NCBI RefSeq assembly: GCF_009862265.1
Contig: NZ_WWGX01000022.1
Coordinates: 88,632-152,631, forward strand
Length of the DNA stretch: 64,000 bases
Source: Streptomyces sp. SID8352
GTDB taxonomy: Bacteria > Actinomycetota > Actinomycetes > Streptomycetales > Streptomycetaceae
Direction of reading: 5' to 3'
In this document: positions 1 through 10,337 of the stretch, piece by piece
Layout of the letters: every line of letters starts with the position of its first letter
Numbering within the stretch: the first letter of the stretch is position 1
The notes under the pieces: model-generated
What the model was told of the DNA's origin: nothing
Databases searched by the model: none
What the model saw: the letters and a program-made list of their open reading frames with translations, nothing else
Program-made: the position numbers and the translations under genes

Positions 1-2024
<2,024 letters not shown>

Positions 2025-2106
2025 GCGCCGGGCCGCGCGCCTGACCCGCGCGCCGGAGCCTGGGGAGGGCGGGGGCGGGGAGGGTGCCCGGGGGCCGGGT
2101 CTCCGG

Positions 2107-2625
2107 TCAGGCGACGGGGTCCGCGGGGGCCAGGGACTTGGCGAACCAGTGCTCGGCGTAGGGGTCGGTGTTGTAGCGCGGGGTCTCCCGGTAGCCGAGC
2201 CGGGCGTACAGGGCGCGGGCCTCGACGAGGTCGCTCCGGGTGTCCAGGACCATCCGCACGGCACCGAGGGAGCGCGCCGCCTCCTCCGCCGCCCGGACGA
2301 GCAGCGCCGCCCCGCCCCGTCCGCGCAGCTCCGGGAGGACGAAGACCCGGGTCAGCTCGGCCCTGCCCGGGTCCAGCAGCCGCACGCCCGCCGTCCCGGC
2401 CGGGGCGCCGCCGTACCGCCCGACCAGCAGCCGCCCCCGGGGCGGGGCGAGTTCGGCGCCGGTCTCCCGGGCGATCTCCCGCTCCAGCTCCGCCGGCGCG
2501 GTGGGCCGCCCGGTGCGCGGCAGGTACCAGCGGTCGCTGACCTCCGTGAAGTACGCCCGCCACAGCCGGGCGGCGGCGGGGGAGTCGTGGGGCTCCGGGG
2601 CCACGGTCCAGGTCATGACCACCAT
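2107..2625 (-). CDS. GNAT family N-acetyltransferase
   Basis: Cytoplasmic acetyl-CoA-dependent acetyltransferase of unknown substrate. The GNAT core is visible: beta strand RVFVLPELRGRGGAALLVRAAEEAA carries the acetyl-CoA pyrophosphate loop (R-G-R-G-G-A), followed by MVLDTRSDLVEARALYARLGY, the usual motif B ending in a YxxLGY segment. About 172 residues from the ATG at 2625, or 169 from the ATG at 2616 (MTWTV); neither has a good ribosome site, so the exact start is open. A longer frame reaches 2700 but its extra residues look non-coding. It faces the MFS gene convergently across about 80 bases. Confidence 0.82.
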   Translation of the reverse strand: MVVMTWTVAPEPHDSPAAARLWRAYFTEVSDRWYLPRTGRPTAPAELEREIARETGAELAPPRGRLLVGRYGGAPAGTAGVRLLDPGRAELTRVFVLPELRGRGGAALLVRAAEEAARSLGAVRMVLDTRSDLVEARALYARLGYRETPRYNTDPYAEHWFAKSLAPADPVA

Positions 2626-3008
2626 TCTCGGCACCGGACCGGGGCGCGGCGCAACCGGTATTCCCCGGGCCGGTGCACAGCTTGCGCGCCGATACCGCAC
2701 TGATCAGGCCACTCTTCCTGCCTGTTCTTGTGCACGCTCGTCGTCCGGAGCCATGGTGTTGACCGTTCGGGGCGGTCCGGACGGCGTCTCGGAGCGTGCG
2801 CGGAGAAGCCCGTGCCATGCGTTCGACGGGTCGGCCGCTCGGGCCCGTCGCATCCTTCGGAATCGAGCGGAACGGGGAGAAGCCGTGGCGGACCCGACGG
2901 GCACGTCACGGCTGCGGGATCGATCACGGTGACGGTGCGCAGTGAGGGACGAACCATGGGGATCCCCCGACAGGCCGGAGCGGACCCCGGGCGACTACCG
3001 GATTCAGT
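2626..3008. other. Intergenic region without a convincing gene
   Basis: About 380 bases between the acetyltransferase and a hydrolase remnant. Composition is a little less GC-biased than the flanks and third-position bias is weak in all frames. Several overlapping open frames exist but none has a ribosome site or recognisable motif. It may hold the decayed front part of the hydrolase whose end survives at 3009-3152. Confidence 0.5.
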
Positions 3009-3152
3009 ATGTTCATCCGGGAGTGCAGCCGGGAGTGGCTCGGCGGGGACCGCCTGAGCCGGGAGGCGTTCCATCCGAACGACGCGGGCACGAGCGGGTA
3101 CGCATCGGTGATGCGGGCACGGCTCGGCCAGATCGGTTGCACGGGTTCGTAG
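3009..3152 (+). pseudogene. C-terminal remnant of an SGNH/GDSL-type hydrolase
   Basis: A 47-codon stretch reads MFIRECSREWLGG... and contains SREAFHPNDAGTSGYASVM. The HPN-x-x-G-x-x-x-YA pattern is the C-terminal block of SGNH hydrolases, where the His is part of the catalytic triad. The rest of such an enzyme (GDS block and oxyanion residues) is not upstream: the frame is closed by a TGA at 2943-2945. The stop TAG directly abuts the ATG of the next gene (TAGATG), as in a former operon. Best read as the decayed end of an esterase gene; a chance open frame is the alternative. Confidence 0.45.
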
Positions 3153-3581
3153 ATGACACCGCCAAGCAGTGGACGCGGCCGGTCGCTCACCCTGTGGCGG
3201 TGGGCGGGCGGCTGCGTCGGCGCGCTGGTCCTGGCGGCGTTGGTCGCCTTCGTCGCCGTCTCCCTGTGGATCGTCTGGGTCGTGAACGCGATCGATGACA
3301 GGCTCCGGGTGCCGGACGAGGAACTGCTCGGGAAGATGACGGCGTCGAGCCGCTCCAGACTCGAAAAGGGCCTGATCGACGGGACGCTGTCCGAGGCGGA
3401 GATCGCCGACGCGATGAGGGACGCGTCCTCGTGGCGGGACGAACTCGACGGGCTGCCCCCGAGCATCGTCGCGAGGTATCGCGTGGGGGGCACCGATCAC
3501 TGCTACGCCTTCGTATTCCCCGTCGGGCCGCGCATCGGCGGGACGGTCGAGAGCCGTCCGCTCGGGGACTGCTCCGTGTGA
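3153..3581 (+). CDS. Hypothetical single-pass membrane protein
   Basis: 142 residues. A basic N-terminus (SSGRGRSLTLWRW) is followed by one strong hydrophobic segment at about residues 18-46 (GALVLAALVAFVAVSLWIVWVV), then a soluble domain that would lie outside the membrane. That domain has a helical charged part (DEELLGKMTASSRSRLEKGL...EAEIADAMRDASSW) and a C-terminal part with two cysteines (DHCYAF and GDCSV) that could form a disulphide. No family recognised. It starts on the base after the stop of the hydrolase remnant and is isolated from the FHA gene downstream by about 180 bases. Confidence 0.55.
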   Translation: MTPPSSGRGRSLTLWRWAGGCVGALVLAALVAFVAVSLWIVWVVNAIDDRLRVPDEELLGKMTASSRSRLEKGLIDGTLSEAEIADAMRDASSWRDELDGLPPSIVARYRVGGTDHCYAFVFPVGPRIGGTVESRPLGDCSV

Positions 3582-3762
3582 CGGTGCGGGCTCCGGGGCG
3601 CTCCGGTCCCGGCGTTCCGGAGCCTCCCGGTCCGCCCGGGATCGGGGCCGGTGTCCGGCGGTTTCCGCTCGCTCGTGCACCCGTTGTGCCGGACGGCGTC
3701 GTAGCGGCCGTCTATCATGCGGCGGCGACAGGCCCACGTCGGACGTCCCCGAAGGAGCGCAC

Positions 3763-4155
3763 GTGCTGGAACTCACCATGGCCGCCGTCACCGCGGCGGA
3801 CGCGGGTGCCACGGCCGGCATGCAGATGGCCGAGGCGCCCAGCGAGCCCGGCGCCGTCCTCAGGGTCGGCCGGGACCGGAGCCGGTGCCGGCTGGGCACG
3901 CCGGACGACTGGCTGTTCGTCTCCCGCGTCCACCTGGAGTTCCGCTGCGCGCCCGACGGCGGCTGGCACGTGAGCTGGCTGCGCGGCTCCCAGCCCGAGC
4001 CGTCCTCCGAGGTGCTGCTCGCCAGCGGGGGCCGGGAGCGGCCCCTGGACTACGGCGGCACCGCGCCCCTGCCCCGGGGCGGCAGCGGCGAGATCGTCGT
4101 CCGGGACCGCTCGGAGCCGCGCAGTGTCAACGTCGGCTTCCACCACGAGGTCTGA
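3763..4155 (+). CDS. Small FHA-domain protein
   Basis: 130 residues, GTG start at 3763 with an AAGGAG ribosome site about 6 bases upstream. Forkhead-associated domains bind phosphothreonine peptides. The core is readable: LRVGRDRSRCRLG... (strand with the conserved GR) and, 14 residues later, WLFVSRVHLEFRC, the S-R-x-H block that contacts the phosphate. The protein is essentially one FHA domain with an Ala-rich N-terminal helix, so it may serve as a phosphopeptide adaptor, for example for Ser/Thr kinase signalling; no kinase is nearby. The stop codon lies in a 21-bp exact tandem duplication. Confidence 0.72.
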   Translation: MLELTMAAVTAADAGATAGMQMAEAPSEPGAVLRVGRDRSRCRLGTPDDWLFVSRVHLEFRCAPDGGWHVSWLRGSQPEPSSEVLLASGGRERPLDYGGTAPLPRGGSGEIVVRDRSEPRSVNVGFHHEV

Positions 4156-4179
4156 GCGTTCCACCACGAGGTCTGAGCG
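4138..4179 (+). repeat. 21-bp exact tandem duplication over the FHA stop codon
   Basis: The unit at 4138-4158 (ttccaccacgaggtctgagc plus g) is repeated without change at 4159-4179. It contains the last codons and the TGA of the FHA gene, so the second copy is untranslated. The lack of divergence suggests a recent slippage event. Confidence 0.95.
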
Positions 4180-4233
4180 CGTCCCCCGCGGCCCGGGCCG
4201 CTTCTCCGGCCCGGGTCCGCCGGGGACGGCCGC

Positions 4234-4905
4234 TCAGGAGGTCACCCGGGCCAGCGCGAAGCCGTCGTAGCCCTTGGCACCCACCGTCTGGACGGCGGTG
4301 CCGCTGAGCCTCGGGTGGCCGGCGATCAGCTCGATGGCGGCCCGGGTGCCGAGCACGGCGCCGTCGGTGGCGTCCGGGTCGGCCACGCGCCCGCCGCGCA
4401 CCACGTTGTCGACGACGATCACGCTGCCGACGGCGGTCAGCTTCAGGGCCCACTCCACGTAGTGCGGGTTGTTGGCCTTGTCGGCGTCGATGAAGACCAG
4501 GTCGAAGGGGGGCGGCTGCTCCTCCGCGAGCTTCGGCAGCGACTCCAGCGCCGGGCCCACGCGCACGTCGGCCAGGGCGCCGAACCCGGCACGGGCGAGG
4601 TTGGCGACGGCGACCTCGGCGTGCCGGGCGCTGTACTCCAGCGTGACCAGGCGGCCGTCGGCGGGCAGGGCGCGGGCCAGCCAGATGGTGCTGTAGCCGC
4701 CGAGGGTGCCGATCTCCAGGATGCGGCGGGCGCCCTGGATCTCGGCGAGGAGCCGGAGCAGCTTGCCCTGGGGTGCGCTGACCGCGATCGGCGGCAGCCC
4801 GGCGGCGTCGCTGTCGCGCAGGGCGGCGTCGAGCGCGTCGTCCTGGGGGGAGAGGTGGCGGGTGAAGTAGGCGTCGACGTCGTCCCAGACCTGGGGGTCG
4901 CTCAT
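4234..4905 (-). CDS. SAM-dependent O-methyltransferase (class I, catechol-type)
   Basis: 223 residues, ATG at 4905 with GGAGG ribosome site. Soluble methyltransferase of the CCoAOMT/catechol O-methyltransferase family. Motifs: ILEIGTLGGYSTIWLA (SAM-binding motif I), LVTLEYSARHAEVA (acidic residue for the ribose hydroxyls), FDLVFIDADKANNPHYVEWAL (the D-x-D-K metal and catalytic segment) and GSVIVVDNVVRGG. Length is normal for the family. The substrate is probably a small phenolic compound but cannot be read from the sequence. A 26-bp palindrome sits just upstream over the presumed transcription start, so the gene is likely repressed until an inducer appears. Confidence 0.88.
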   Translation of the reverse strand: MSDPQVWDDVDAYFTRHLSPQDDALDAALRDSDAAGLPPIAVSAPQGKLLRLLAEIQGARRILEIGTLGGYSTIWLARALPADGRLVTLEYSARHAEVAVANLARAGFGALADVRVGPALESLPKLAEEQPPPFDLVFIDADKANNPHYVEWALKLTAVGSVIVVDNVVRGGRVADPDATDGAVLGTRAAIELIAGHPRLSGTAVQTVGAKGYDGFALARVTS

Positions 4906-4930
4906 GCCGGGGAAGCCTCCGTGTGTGTGG

Positions 4931-4956
4931 TTAGCGCGTCTAAGTAGGCGCGCTAA
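4931..4956. promoter_or_regulatory. 26-bp inverted-repeat operator of the O-methyltransferase gene
   Basis: TTAGCGCG at 4931-4938 is mirrored exactly by CGCGCTAA at 4949-4956, with a 10-bp centre; the 13-bp halves read TTAGCGCGTCTAA and (other strand) TTAGCGCGCCTAC. On the minus strand a TATATT -10-like box lies at about 4964-4959, so the palindrome would cover the transcription start and block initiation. Shape fits a TetR or MarR dimer. No regulator gene adjoins it. Confidence 0.6.
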
Positions 4957-4970
4957 TGAATATAGTCCCC

Positions 4971-5015
4971 GGGTGCGCCGGGTGCGCCGGGTGCGCCGGG
5001 TGCGCCGGGTGCGCT
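4971..5015. repeat. Five tandem copies of a 9-bp unit
   Basis: GGGTGCGCC is repeated four times exactly (4971, 4980, 4989, 4998) and a fifth time with the last base changed (5007). It lies between the operator of the O-methyltransferase and a longer degenerate repeat array. Confidence 0.95.
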
Positions 5016-5049
5016 GAGCATTCGGTGCGGGCCGGCCGGGCGTCGGACG

Positions 5050-5400
5050 CCTCCGCCGTGGCCCGCGGCCCCCGCTCGGGTCCTCCGCGACCCCGCCTCG
5101 GCGTATGGGCCCCCATGGCCCGCTCGGGTCCTCCGCAGTCCCGCCCGTGTGTGTCCCCACGGCCGCGCTGACGCCCTTCCCGGTCCCGCCTCCGCGTGTA
5201 GTCCCACGGCCCTGCTCGCGCCTTCCCGGTCCCGCCTCCGCGTGTGCCCCCGTGCCCCCGCTCGCGCCCTCTCCGGCCCGCCCCCGTGCGAACCGCGGCC
5301 CCGCTCGCCCCGCCCGCGCTCCCTCGGCCCTCCTCCGCGCGACCCGCGGTCCCGCCCGCGCCTCCGTGGTCCGGGCCACCGTGCGCCTCCGCGCGGCATC
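5050..5400. repeat. Degenerate array of about seven 44-54 bp repeats in a long non-coding spacer
   Basis: Successive blocks share the pattern cccacggcc-cGCTCG-gcc-ttcccggtcccgcctccgcgtgt with substitutions and small indels; the best match is between blocks starting near 5156 and 5208. The spacer between the O-methyltransferase and the GT87/PAP2 gene runs from 4906 to 5868. Long open frames on both strands here are side effects of the GC-rich repeat and show no ribosome site or family. From 5400 to 5868 I see nothing but a possible -10 box (TAGGGT at 5805). Confidence 0.6.
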
Positions 5401-5868
5401 CGGGCACCGTGCCGCGCTGCGCCCCGGGGGGAGCGGTCGTGGGCTCCGGTGTGCCGCTTACGCCCGGTATGCTTTCGTCGCCCGTGGCGTCGGGAGGCGC
5501 GCGGCGCGCGGGGCCGTCCCGCCGCGGCGCGGGTGCCGTCCCGTTCCGGCGAGGGTTCCTCCGGCTCGGCGGGGGTCCGTTCCGGTGGGATTCCGGCCCG
5601 CCCCGGCCTGTGATCCTGATCGCTCCGCACGGAAGCGGATCAACCGCCTCCGCACTATCGTCGTCCGAACGGACGGCGCCCGGAACGCGGGCGGACGACC
5701 GGCCCGGCCGGGCGGAGGCCGGGGAATTCCGGCCGAACACCGGGCACCTGTCAGGTGAGGCGGGGCTGTCCGGGGTCTGTTTCCAGGGGTGGCGCGGCCC
5801 TCATTAGGGTTCGCAAGGACAGCACCGCGCACCGGCGCGGTACGAACGGGGCGGGAGGCCGACGCGGC

Positions 5869-8145
5869 GTGGCGAATGCGGAGCACAACGGACGACCGGC
5901 GGATGCCTTCGGCGCCCCGGCCGCCGACCCGGCCCCCGCGCGGCTGCGCACGACACGGCTGGTGCTGTGGCTGCTCGTCGCCCTCCTCGCCGTACGGCAG
6001 CTCGCCAGCGTCCTCGGCTCCCCGCGCGGGGAGCGGCTGACGGACCTGGAGACCTGGGTCGGCGCGGGCGGCGTCCTGCACGTCGAGGGCTCGCTCTACG
6101 ACTCCACCCGGTTCACCGGCACCCCCTTCGTCGGGCTGGTCCTCAAGCCCCTCACCCGCGCGGCCGAGCAGGCCCTCGGCTGGGGCTGGACCTTCGGCTC
6201 GCTGCTCCTCGTCGTGGCCCTCGGCCTGGTCGCCGCCCGCGCCCTGCCGCCCCCGGTCGGCCGCCGCACCGCGCTGCTGGCGGCCCCCGTGGCCGTCAGC
6301 CTGCTGATGCTCTCGCTGCCGGTCCGCAACGCCCTCTGGCTCGGCCAGACCAGCATCATCCCGGTCCTGCTCGTCCTGCTGGGCTGCTTCACCGTGCGCG
6401 GCGAGCGCGCCGGGGGCGTCCTGATCGGCGTGGCCGCCGCCCTCCAGCCCACCCTGCTGCTGTTCGCCCCCCTGCTCTGGTTCACCCGCCGGCGGCACGC
6501 CGCCGGAGTCACCGGCGCCGTCTTCGCCGGGTGCACCGCGCTGGCCTGGGCCCTGATGCCCGACGACTCCTACGCCTACTGGGTCCACCACCTGGCCGGG
6601 GTCGGGCTGGGCGGCGCGGCCGACGACCTCGCCAACCAGTCGCTGCACGGCGCCCTGCTGCGCCTCGGCATGTCCGGCCCGGCGGAGATCGCCCTCTTCC
6701 TCGCCCTCGGCGCCGCCGTCGCGGCCCTCGCCGTGCGCCGCGCCGTGCGCTACGCCCGCGACGGGCAACTGCTGCTCGCGGTCGCCGTCACCGGCTGCGC
6801 CGCCGTCGCCGTCTCGCCCACCACCTGGCAGCACCAGCTCCTGTGGGTGCTGCTCGCGCTCGTCGGCCGGGTCGGCAAGCGCGCCTCCGACCGGTACGTG
6901 TGGCCCGTCGCCGTCGTCCTCGTGATGACACTGCCCGCGCGGATGATGCTGCCGAACATGGAGGCCGCCCACCCGCTGCGGGACAATCTGGTCCTGCTGG
7001 CCGCGCTGGCCGCGGCCGCCGCGGTGCCCTTCCTGGCCCGCACCTCGCCGTACTTCGACGCGCCCGTCCCCACCCGGTACGCGGACCCGGTGCCCGCCCG
7101 CCTGCGGCACGTGCCGCTGCTGCCCTTCCTGCGCCGCGTCCTCACCCGCCCCAACCTGCTGCTGGAACTGCTCCTCATCCGGGTCACCTACGCCGCCTAC
7201 CAGCAGGTCCGGCTGGCCGCGACCGGCGGCAGCAACTCGGCCGGGCGGTTCCGCGCCGAGCAGCACGGGCACCAGATCCTCGACCTCGAACGCGTGCTGC
7301 GCATCGACATCGAGTACGCGGTCAACCACGCCGTGGTCAAGATCGACTGGCTGCGGAACTTCTTCGACTTCTATTACGAATCGTTCCACTTCGTGGTGCC
7401 GCTGTCGGTCCTGGCCGTCCTGTACTGGCGGCGCCCGGTCGACTACCGCTGGGCCCGCACCGCGCTCGGCTTCACCACCCTGCTGGCCCTGGTCGGCTTC
7501 TGGCTCTACCCGCTGGCCCCGCCGCGCCTGATGCCGACCCTCGGCATCATCGACACGGTGCACGGAGTGCAGGACTTCTCCAAGCCCGACTACGGCACGC
7601 TGACGGCCCTCACCAACCAGTACGCGGCGATGCCCTCACTGCACTTCGGCTGGTCGCTGTGGTGCGGTGTGGTGATCGCGGTCATCGCGCCGAGGACGTG
7701 GATGAAGGCCCTGGGCCTGCTGCACCCGCTGCTCACCGCCTCGGCCATCGTGGCGACCGGCAACCACTGGGTGCTGGACGCGGTGGGCGGCGCCGCCGTG
7801 GTCGCCGGAGGCTTCGGGCTGGCCCACCTGTTCCAGGGGCCGAGGGCCCGCACGGCGAGGGACGCGGCGCTCGCGGGTGCCGGAGCCGGTACAGCCACCG
7901 GTGCCGGTGCCGGTGCCGCGGCGACCGGAGCACCGGGTGCCGCCGTCGCCGCGCGGGGGACCGCGGGCGGCACCGGCGGAGCCGGCGGGGGAGGCGGCGG
8001 CGCGGACCCGTCCGGCGCCGCCACCGCGGGGGAACCCGCCCCCGACGGCGCCCCGGAGCCCGCCCCGGGCGTCCCCCGGCCCGCCGCGGAGCCCCCGCTC
8101 AGCAGCGGTTCCCCGGCGCGTTCGGCAGACCGTAGCGGGAGCTGA
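5869..8145 (+). CDS. Bifunctional GT87-type mannosyltransferase/PAP2 phosphatase membrane protein
   Basis: 758 residues from a GTG at 5869 (GGGAGG upstream). The first half is polytopic and has GT87 (DUF2029) features: a long extracytoplasmic loop (LTDLETWVGAGGVLHVEGSLYD) followed by FTGTPFVGLVLKPL and repeated TM helices; such enzymes move sugars from polyprenyl-phosphate carriers onto envelope glycans. The second half is a PAP2 phosphatase of the inositol-phosphoryl transferase type: ...MPSLHFGWSLWCG... and, later, ATGNHWVLDAVGG, the SxxHxG-like and H-x(3)-D catalytic blocks. The tail (from about residue 665) is Ala/Gly-rich and disordered. It converges on and overlaps the next gene by 47 bp. 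Confidence 0.8.
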   Translation: MANAEHNGRPADAFGAPAADPAPARLRTTRLVLWLLVALLAVRQLASVLGSPRGERLTDLETWVGAGGVLHVEGSLYDSTRFTGTPFVGLVLKPLTRAAEQALGWGWTFGSLLLVVALGLVAARALPPPVGRRTALLAAPVAVSLLMLSLPVRNALWLGQTSIIPVLLVLLGCFTVRGERAGGVLIGVAAALQPTLLLFAPLLWFTRRRHAAGVTGAVFAGCTALAWALMPDDSYAYWVHHLAGVGLGGAADDLANQSLHGALLRLGMSGPAEIALFLALGAAVAALAVRRAVRYARDGQLLLAVAVTGCAAVAVSPTTWQHQLLWVLLALVGRVGKRASDRYVWPVAVVLVMTLPARMMLPNMEAAHPLRDNLVLLAALAAAAAVPFLARTSPYFDAPVPTRYADPVPARLRHVPLLPFLRRVLTRPNLLLELLLIRVTYAAYQQVRLAATGGSNSAGRFRAEQHGHQILDLERVLRIDIEYAVNHAVVKIDWLRNFFDFYYESFHFVVPLSVLAVLYWRRPVDYRWARTALGFTTLLALVGFWLYPLAPPRLMPTLGIIDTVHGVQDFSKPDYGTLTALTNQYAAMPSLHFGWSLWCGVVIAVIAPRTWMKALGLLHPLLTASAIVATGNHWVLDAVGGAAVVAGGFGLAHLFQGPRARTARDAALAGAGAGTATGAGAGAAATGAPGAAVAARGTAGGTGGAGGGGGGADPSGAATAGEPAPDGAPEPAPGVPRPAAEPPLSSGSPARSADRSGS

Positions 8146-9775
8146 TCCGGTACTCGCCCGCCGCCGGGACGGTCAGCCGGGCGAACTCGCCCTCCCGGGC
8201 GAGGCACCCGCCGTCCGCGCGCAGCCACGGCGACCAGGCCACCCGCACCGTGGCCGCGCCGGGGCGCTCCATCCGCACCACCAGCTCCGCGCCGTCGGAG
8301 CGGACCAGGGCGCCGGGGGCGGAGACCAGCGGCACCGCGTCGCGCACCCGGTACACCCGCCAGTTCCGGTCCTCCCACACCGGCTCCAGCCAGTCCGGCC
8401 GCAGCGCCGCGTCGCCCACCAGCCGGGCCTCCTCCTCGGCGTACCCGTCGGGCCGGGCGAGCGGCAGCACCACGTAGCCGACCGCCCAGCGGTCCAGCCA
8501 GGCCCGGTAGGACGCGGCGGAGAAGCTGCCGTCGTAGAAGAGGCGGGCTCGCTCCATGTCGAGCTGGCGGTTCCAGCCGCGGGCCATGTTCACGTGCGGG
8601 GCGAGGGTGACCGCCTCGCGGTGGTTGCGGGCGGGGACCACCTCGACACGGGTACGGTCGGAGCCCAGCCGCTCCAGCTCCCGCACGAGGCCCCGGGTGT
8701 CGGCGGCCCAGGCCGGGACGTCGGTGGAGACCCGCAGGTCGTCGGCGGTCTTCTTGCCGACCCAGCCGACCGAGAACACCAGCGCGACGACCAGCACCAG
8801 GCGCGCCGCCCGCCGCGCCGGGGGAGCGGTGAGCAGGGCGGCCAGCAGCACGGCCGGGGCGAGCAACTCGGCCAGCCGCTCCACGTTGGTGCCCACCGGC
8901 GAGGCGATCAGATACGTCAGCACGGTCCCCGCCGCGTACACGGCCCCGCCCCAGCGGGCGGCCCGCCAGGCGGGCGGGGCCAGCAGCGCGACCGTCAGCC
9001 CCAGCAGCGCGGGCGGCCAGATCCGGGCCGCGGGCATCAGGTGCTCCCCGGTGAAGGGGAAGAGCAGGGTGGTCAGCCCGACCACGGCGGCCGGCGGCAC
9101 CAGCAGCACCAGGGCCCGCCCCACCTCCCGGACCAGCAGGTACCCGGCCCCGGCGACGGCGAGGAACAGCCCGGCCACCGGGGAGGCCATGGTCGCCAGC
9201 GCCGCGCACCCGGCGGCGGTCACCAGCCGCCGCCGTCCGGTCAGCGCCAGGCAGGCGGCCAGCCCGAGGGCGACCCCGAGGGCGAAGGTGGTCCGGCCCG
9301 AGGCGACGTTGCACCACAGGGCCAGCGAGGCCAGCAGCGCGGGCCACAGCGGACGTCGCACCCCCGCCCGCACCAGCAGCGCCGCCGCCAGCCAGGAGGC
9401 CGCCAGCCCGGAGGCGACGGTGACCGTCCGCACCCCGAGGAGGGCCATCAGGTACGGGGATATGACGCTGTAGTTGGCGGTGTGCGTGCCCCCGTACCAG
9501 AACAGCCCGTAGGCCGACGATCCGTGCCGGGAGGCGAAGTCGGCCCACGCCTGCTGGGCGGCCAGGTCCCCGCCGCCGGTGGCGAGCACGGCCCACCACA
9601 GCGCGTACAGCGGCAGCAGGGGCAGGGTGGCGAGGAGCGGGACGCGGTGGCGCTGCCACAGGGTGCGCGGGAGGCCGCGGAGGCGTCCCCCGGTCCGGGA
9701 CGCGGGCGGCCGGGAGGCGGTGGGCTCGGCAGGGGCCACGGTGGGGAGGTTCCGTTCGGGGTCGTCGGCGGGCAC
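8099..9775 (-). CDS. Large polytopic membrane protein, function unknown
   Basis: 558 residues, ATG at 9775. A disordered cytoplasmic N-terminus (about 40 residues) is followed by around ten hydrophobic helices up to about residue 345, then a soluble C-terminal domain of about 200 residues (RVEVVPARNHREAVTLAPHVNMARGW... YRVRDAVPLV... EYRISSRYGLPNAPGNRC). The layout (TM bundle plus extracytoplasmic beta-rich domain) resembles GT-C-fold glycosyltransferase-like proteins of Actinobacteria, but no catalytic motif is certain. Its 3' end overlaps the 3' end of the GT87/PAP2 gene by 47 bp. Confidence 0.7.
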   Translation of the reverse strand: MPADDPERNLPTVAPAEPTASRPPASRTGGRLRGLPRTLWQRHRVPLLATLPLLPLYALWWAVLATGGGDLAAQQAWADFASRHGSSAYGLFWYGGTHTANYSVISPYLMALLGVRTVTVASGLAASWLAAALLVRAGVRRPLWPALLASLALWCNVASGRTTFALGVALGLAACLALTGRRRLVTAAGCAALATMASPVAGLFLAVAGAGYLLVREVGRALVLLVPPAAVVGLTTLLFPFTGEHLMPAARIWPPALLGLTVALLAPPAWRAARWGGAVYAAGTVLTYLIASPVGTNVERLAELLAPAVLLAALLTAPPARRAARLVLVVALVFSVGWVGKKTADDLRVSTDVPAWAADTRGLVRELERLGSDRTRVEVVPARNHREAVTLAPHVNMARGWNRQLDMERARLFYDGSFSAASYRAWLDRWAVGYVVLPLARPDGYAEEEARLVGDAALRPDWLEPVWEDRNWRVYRVRDAVPLVSAPGALVRSDGAELVVRMERPGAATVRVAWSPWLRADGGCLAREGEFARLTVPAAGEYRISSRYGLPNAPGNRC

Positions 9776-9821
9776 GGCGGGGCACGTGCGGGGACGTCAA
9801 TTCGAACAGACGCGTCGGTAC

Positions 9822-9865
9822 GCCGAACGGCGGCCCCCCGTCAAACCGGGGGACCGCCGTTCGGC
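9822..9865 (-). terminator. Strong hairpin terminator after the transglycosylase-like gene
   Basis: Arms at 9822-9840 and 9847-9865 are 19 bp long with one mismatch and a 6-base loop (tcaaac). It lies downstream of the minus-strand gene at 9924-10337 and just before the start of the membrane protein gene at 9775. Confidence 0.85.
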
Positions 9866-9923
9866 GCGAGTGCGCGGGGACCGGTGGCCGCGCGCGGGGC
9901 TCCCGGGCGGGAGCCGGGCCGGG

Positions 9924-10337
9924 TCAGTACCAGCCGTGGGACTGCCAGAAGGTCCAGGCGTCGCAGGCGCTGCCGTAGCGGTCCTTCATGTAGTCCACGC
10001 CCCACTTGATCTGGGTGGCCGGGTTGGTCCGCCAGTCGGACCCGGCGGAGGCCATCTTGGACGCGGGCAGGGCCTGGACCAGGCCGTAGGCGCCGCTGGA
10101 GGCGTTGGTGGCGGTGACGTTCCAGCTGCTCTCGTGCTGGACGATCCGGTCGAAGCACTGGTACTCGGCCGCGTTGCCGATCATCTTCTTCGCGGTCGCC
10201 TGCGCCGAGGAGGCCGGGGCCGCGGCCTGGGCGGGCGCGGCGGCGATCAGCGTGCCGCAGGCGGCGGCGGCCACGGTGACACCGGCGAGGGCCTTCTTCG
10301 GGGCGGTGACACGGCGGAGGAGGGAGACGGCGGTCAA
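9924..10337 (-). CDS. Small secreted lytic-transglycosylase-like (SLT) protein
   Basis: 137 residues, apparently from a TTG at 10337 behind GAAAGGC; no in-frame ATG or GTG precedes the signal peptide. Residues 1-39 form a Sec signal peptide ending AQA-AAP. The mature part has the goose-lysozyme/SLT core: IVQHESSWNVTATNASSGAYGLVQALPASKM, where the Glu of HESSW is the catalytic acid and the S/N-GAYGLVQ block shapes the groove, and later WGVDYMKDRYGSACDAWTFWQSHGWY. Such proteins cleave peptidoglycan glycan strands in Streptomyces walls. A long 5' leader precedes it. Confidence 0.85.
   Translation of the reverse strand: MTAVSLLRRVTAPKKALAGVTVAAAACGTLIAAAPAQAAAPASSAQATAKKMIGNAAEYQCFDRIVQHESSWNVTATNASSGAYGLVQALPASKMASAGSDWRTNPATQIKWGVDYMKDRYGSACDAWTFWQSHGWY

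Noticed and set aside
4953..5740. Long minus-strand frames with GGTG and RTRA-type repeats, possibly a collagen-like protein
   Set aside because: They arise from the degenerate DNA repeats, shift frame between repeat units and lack a start with a ribosome site.
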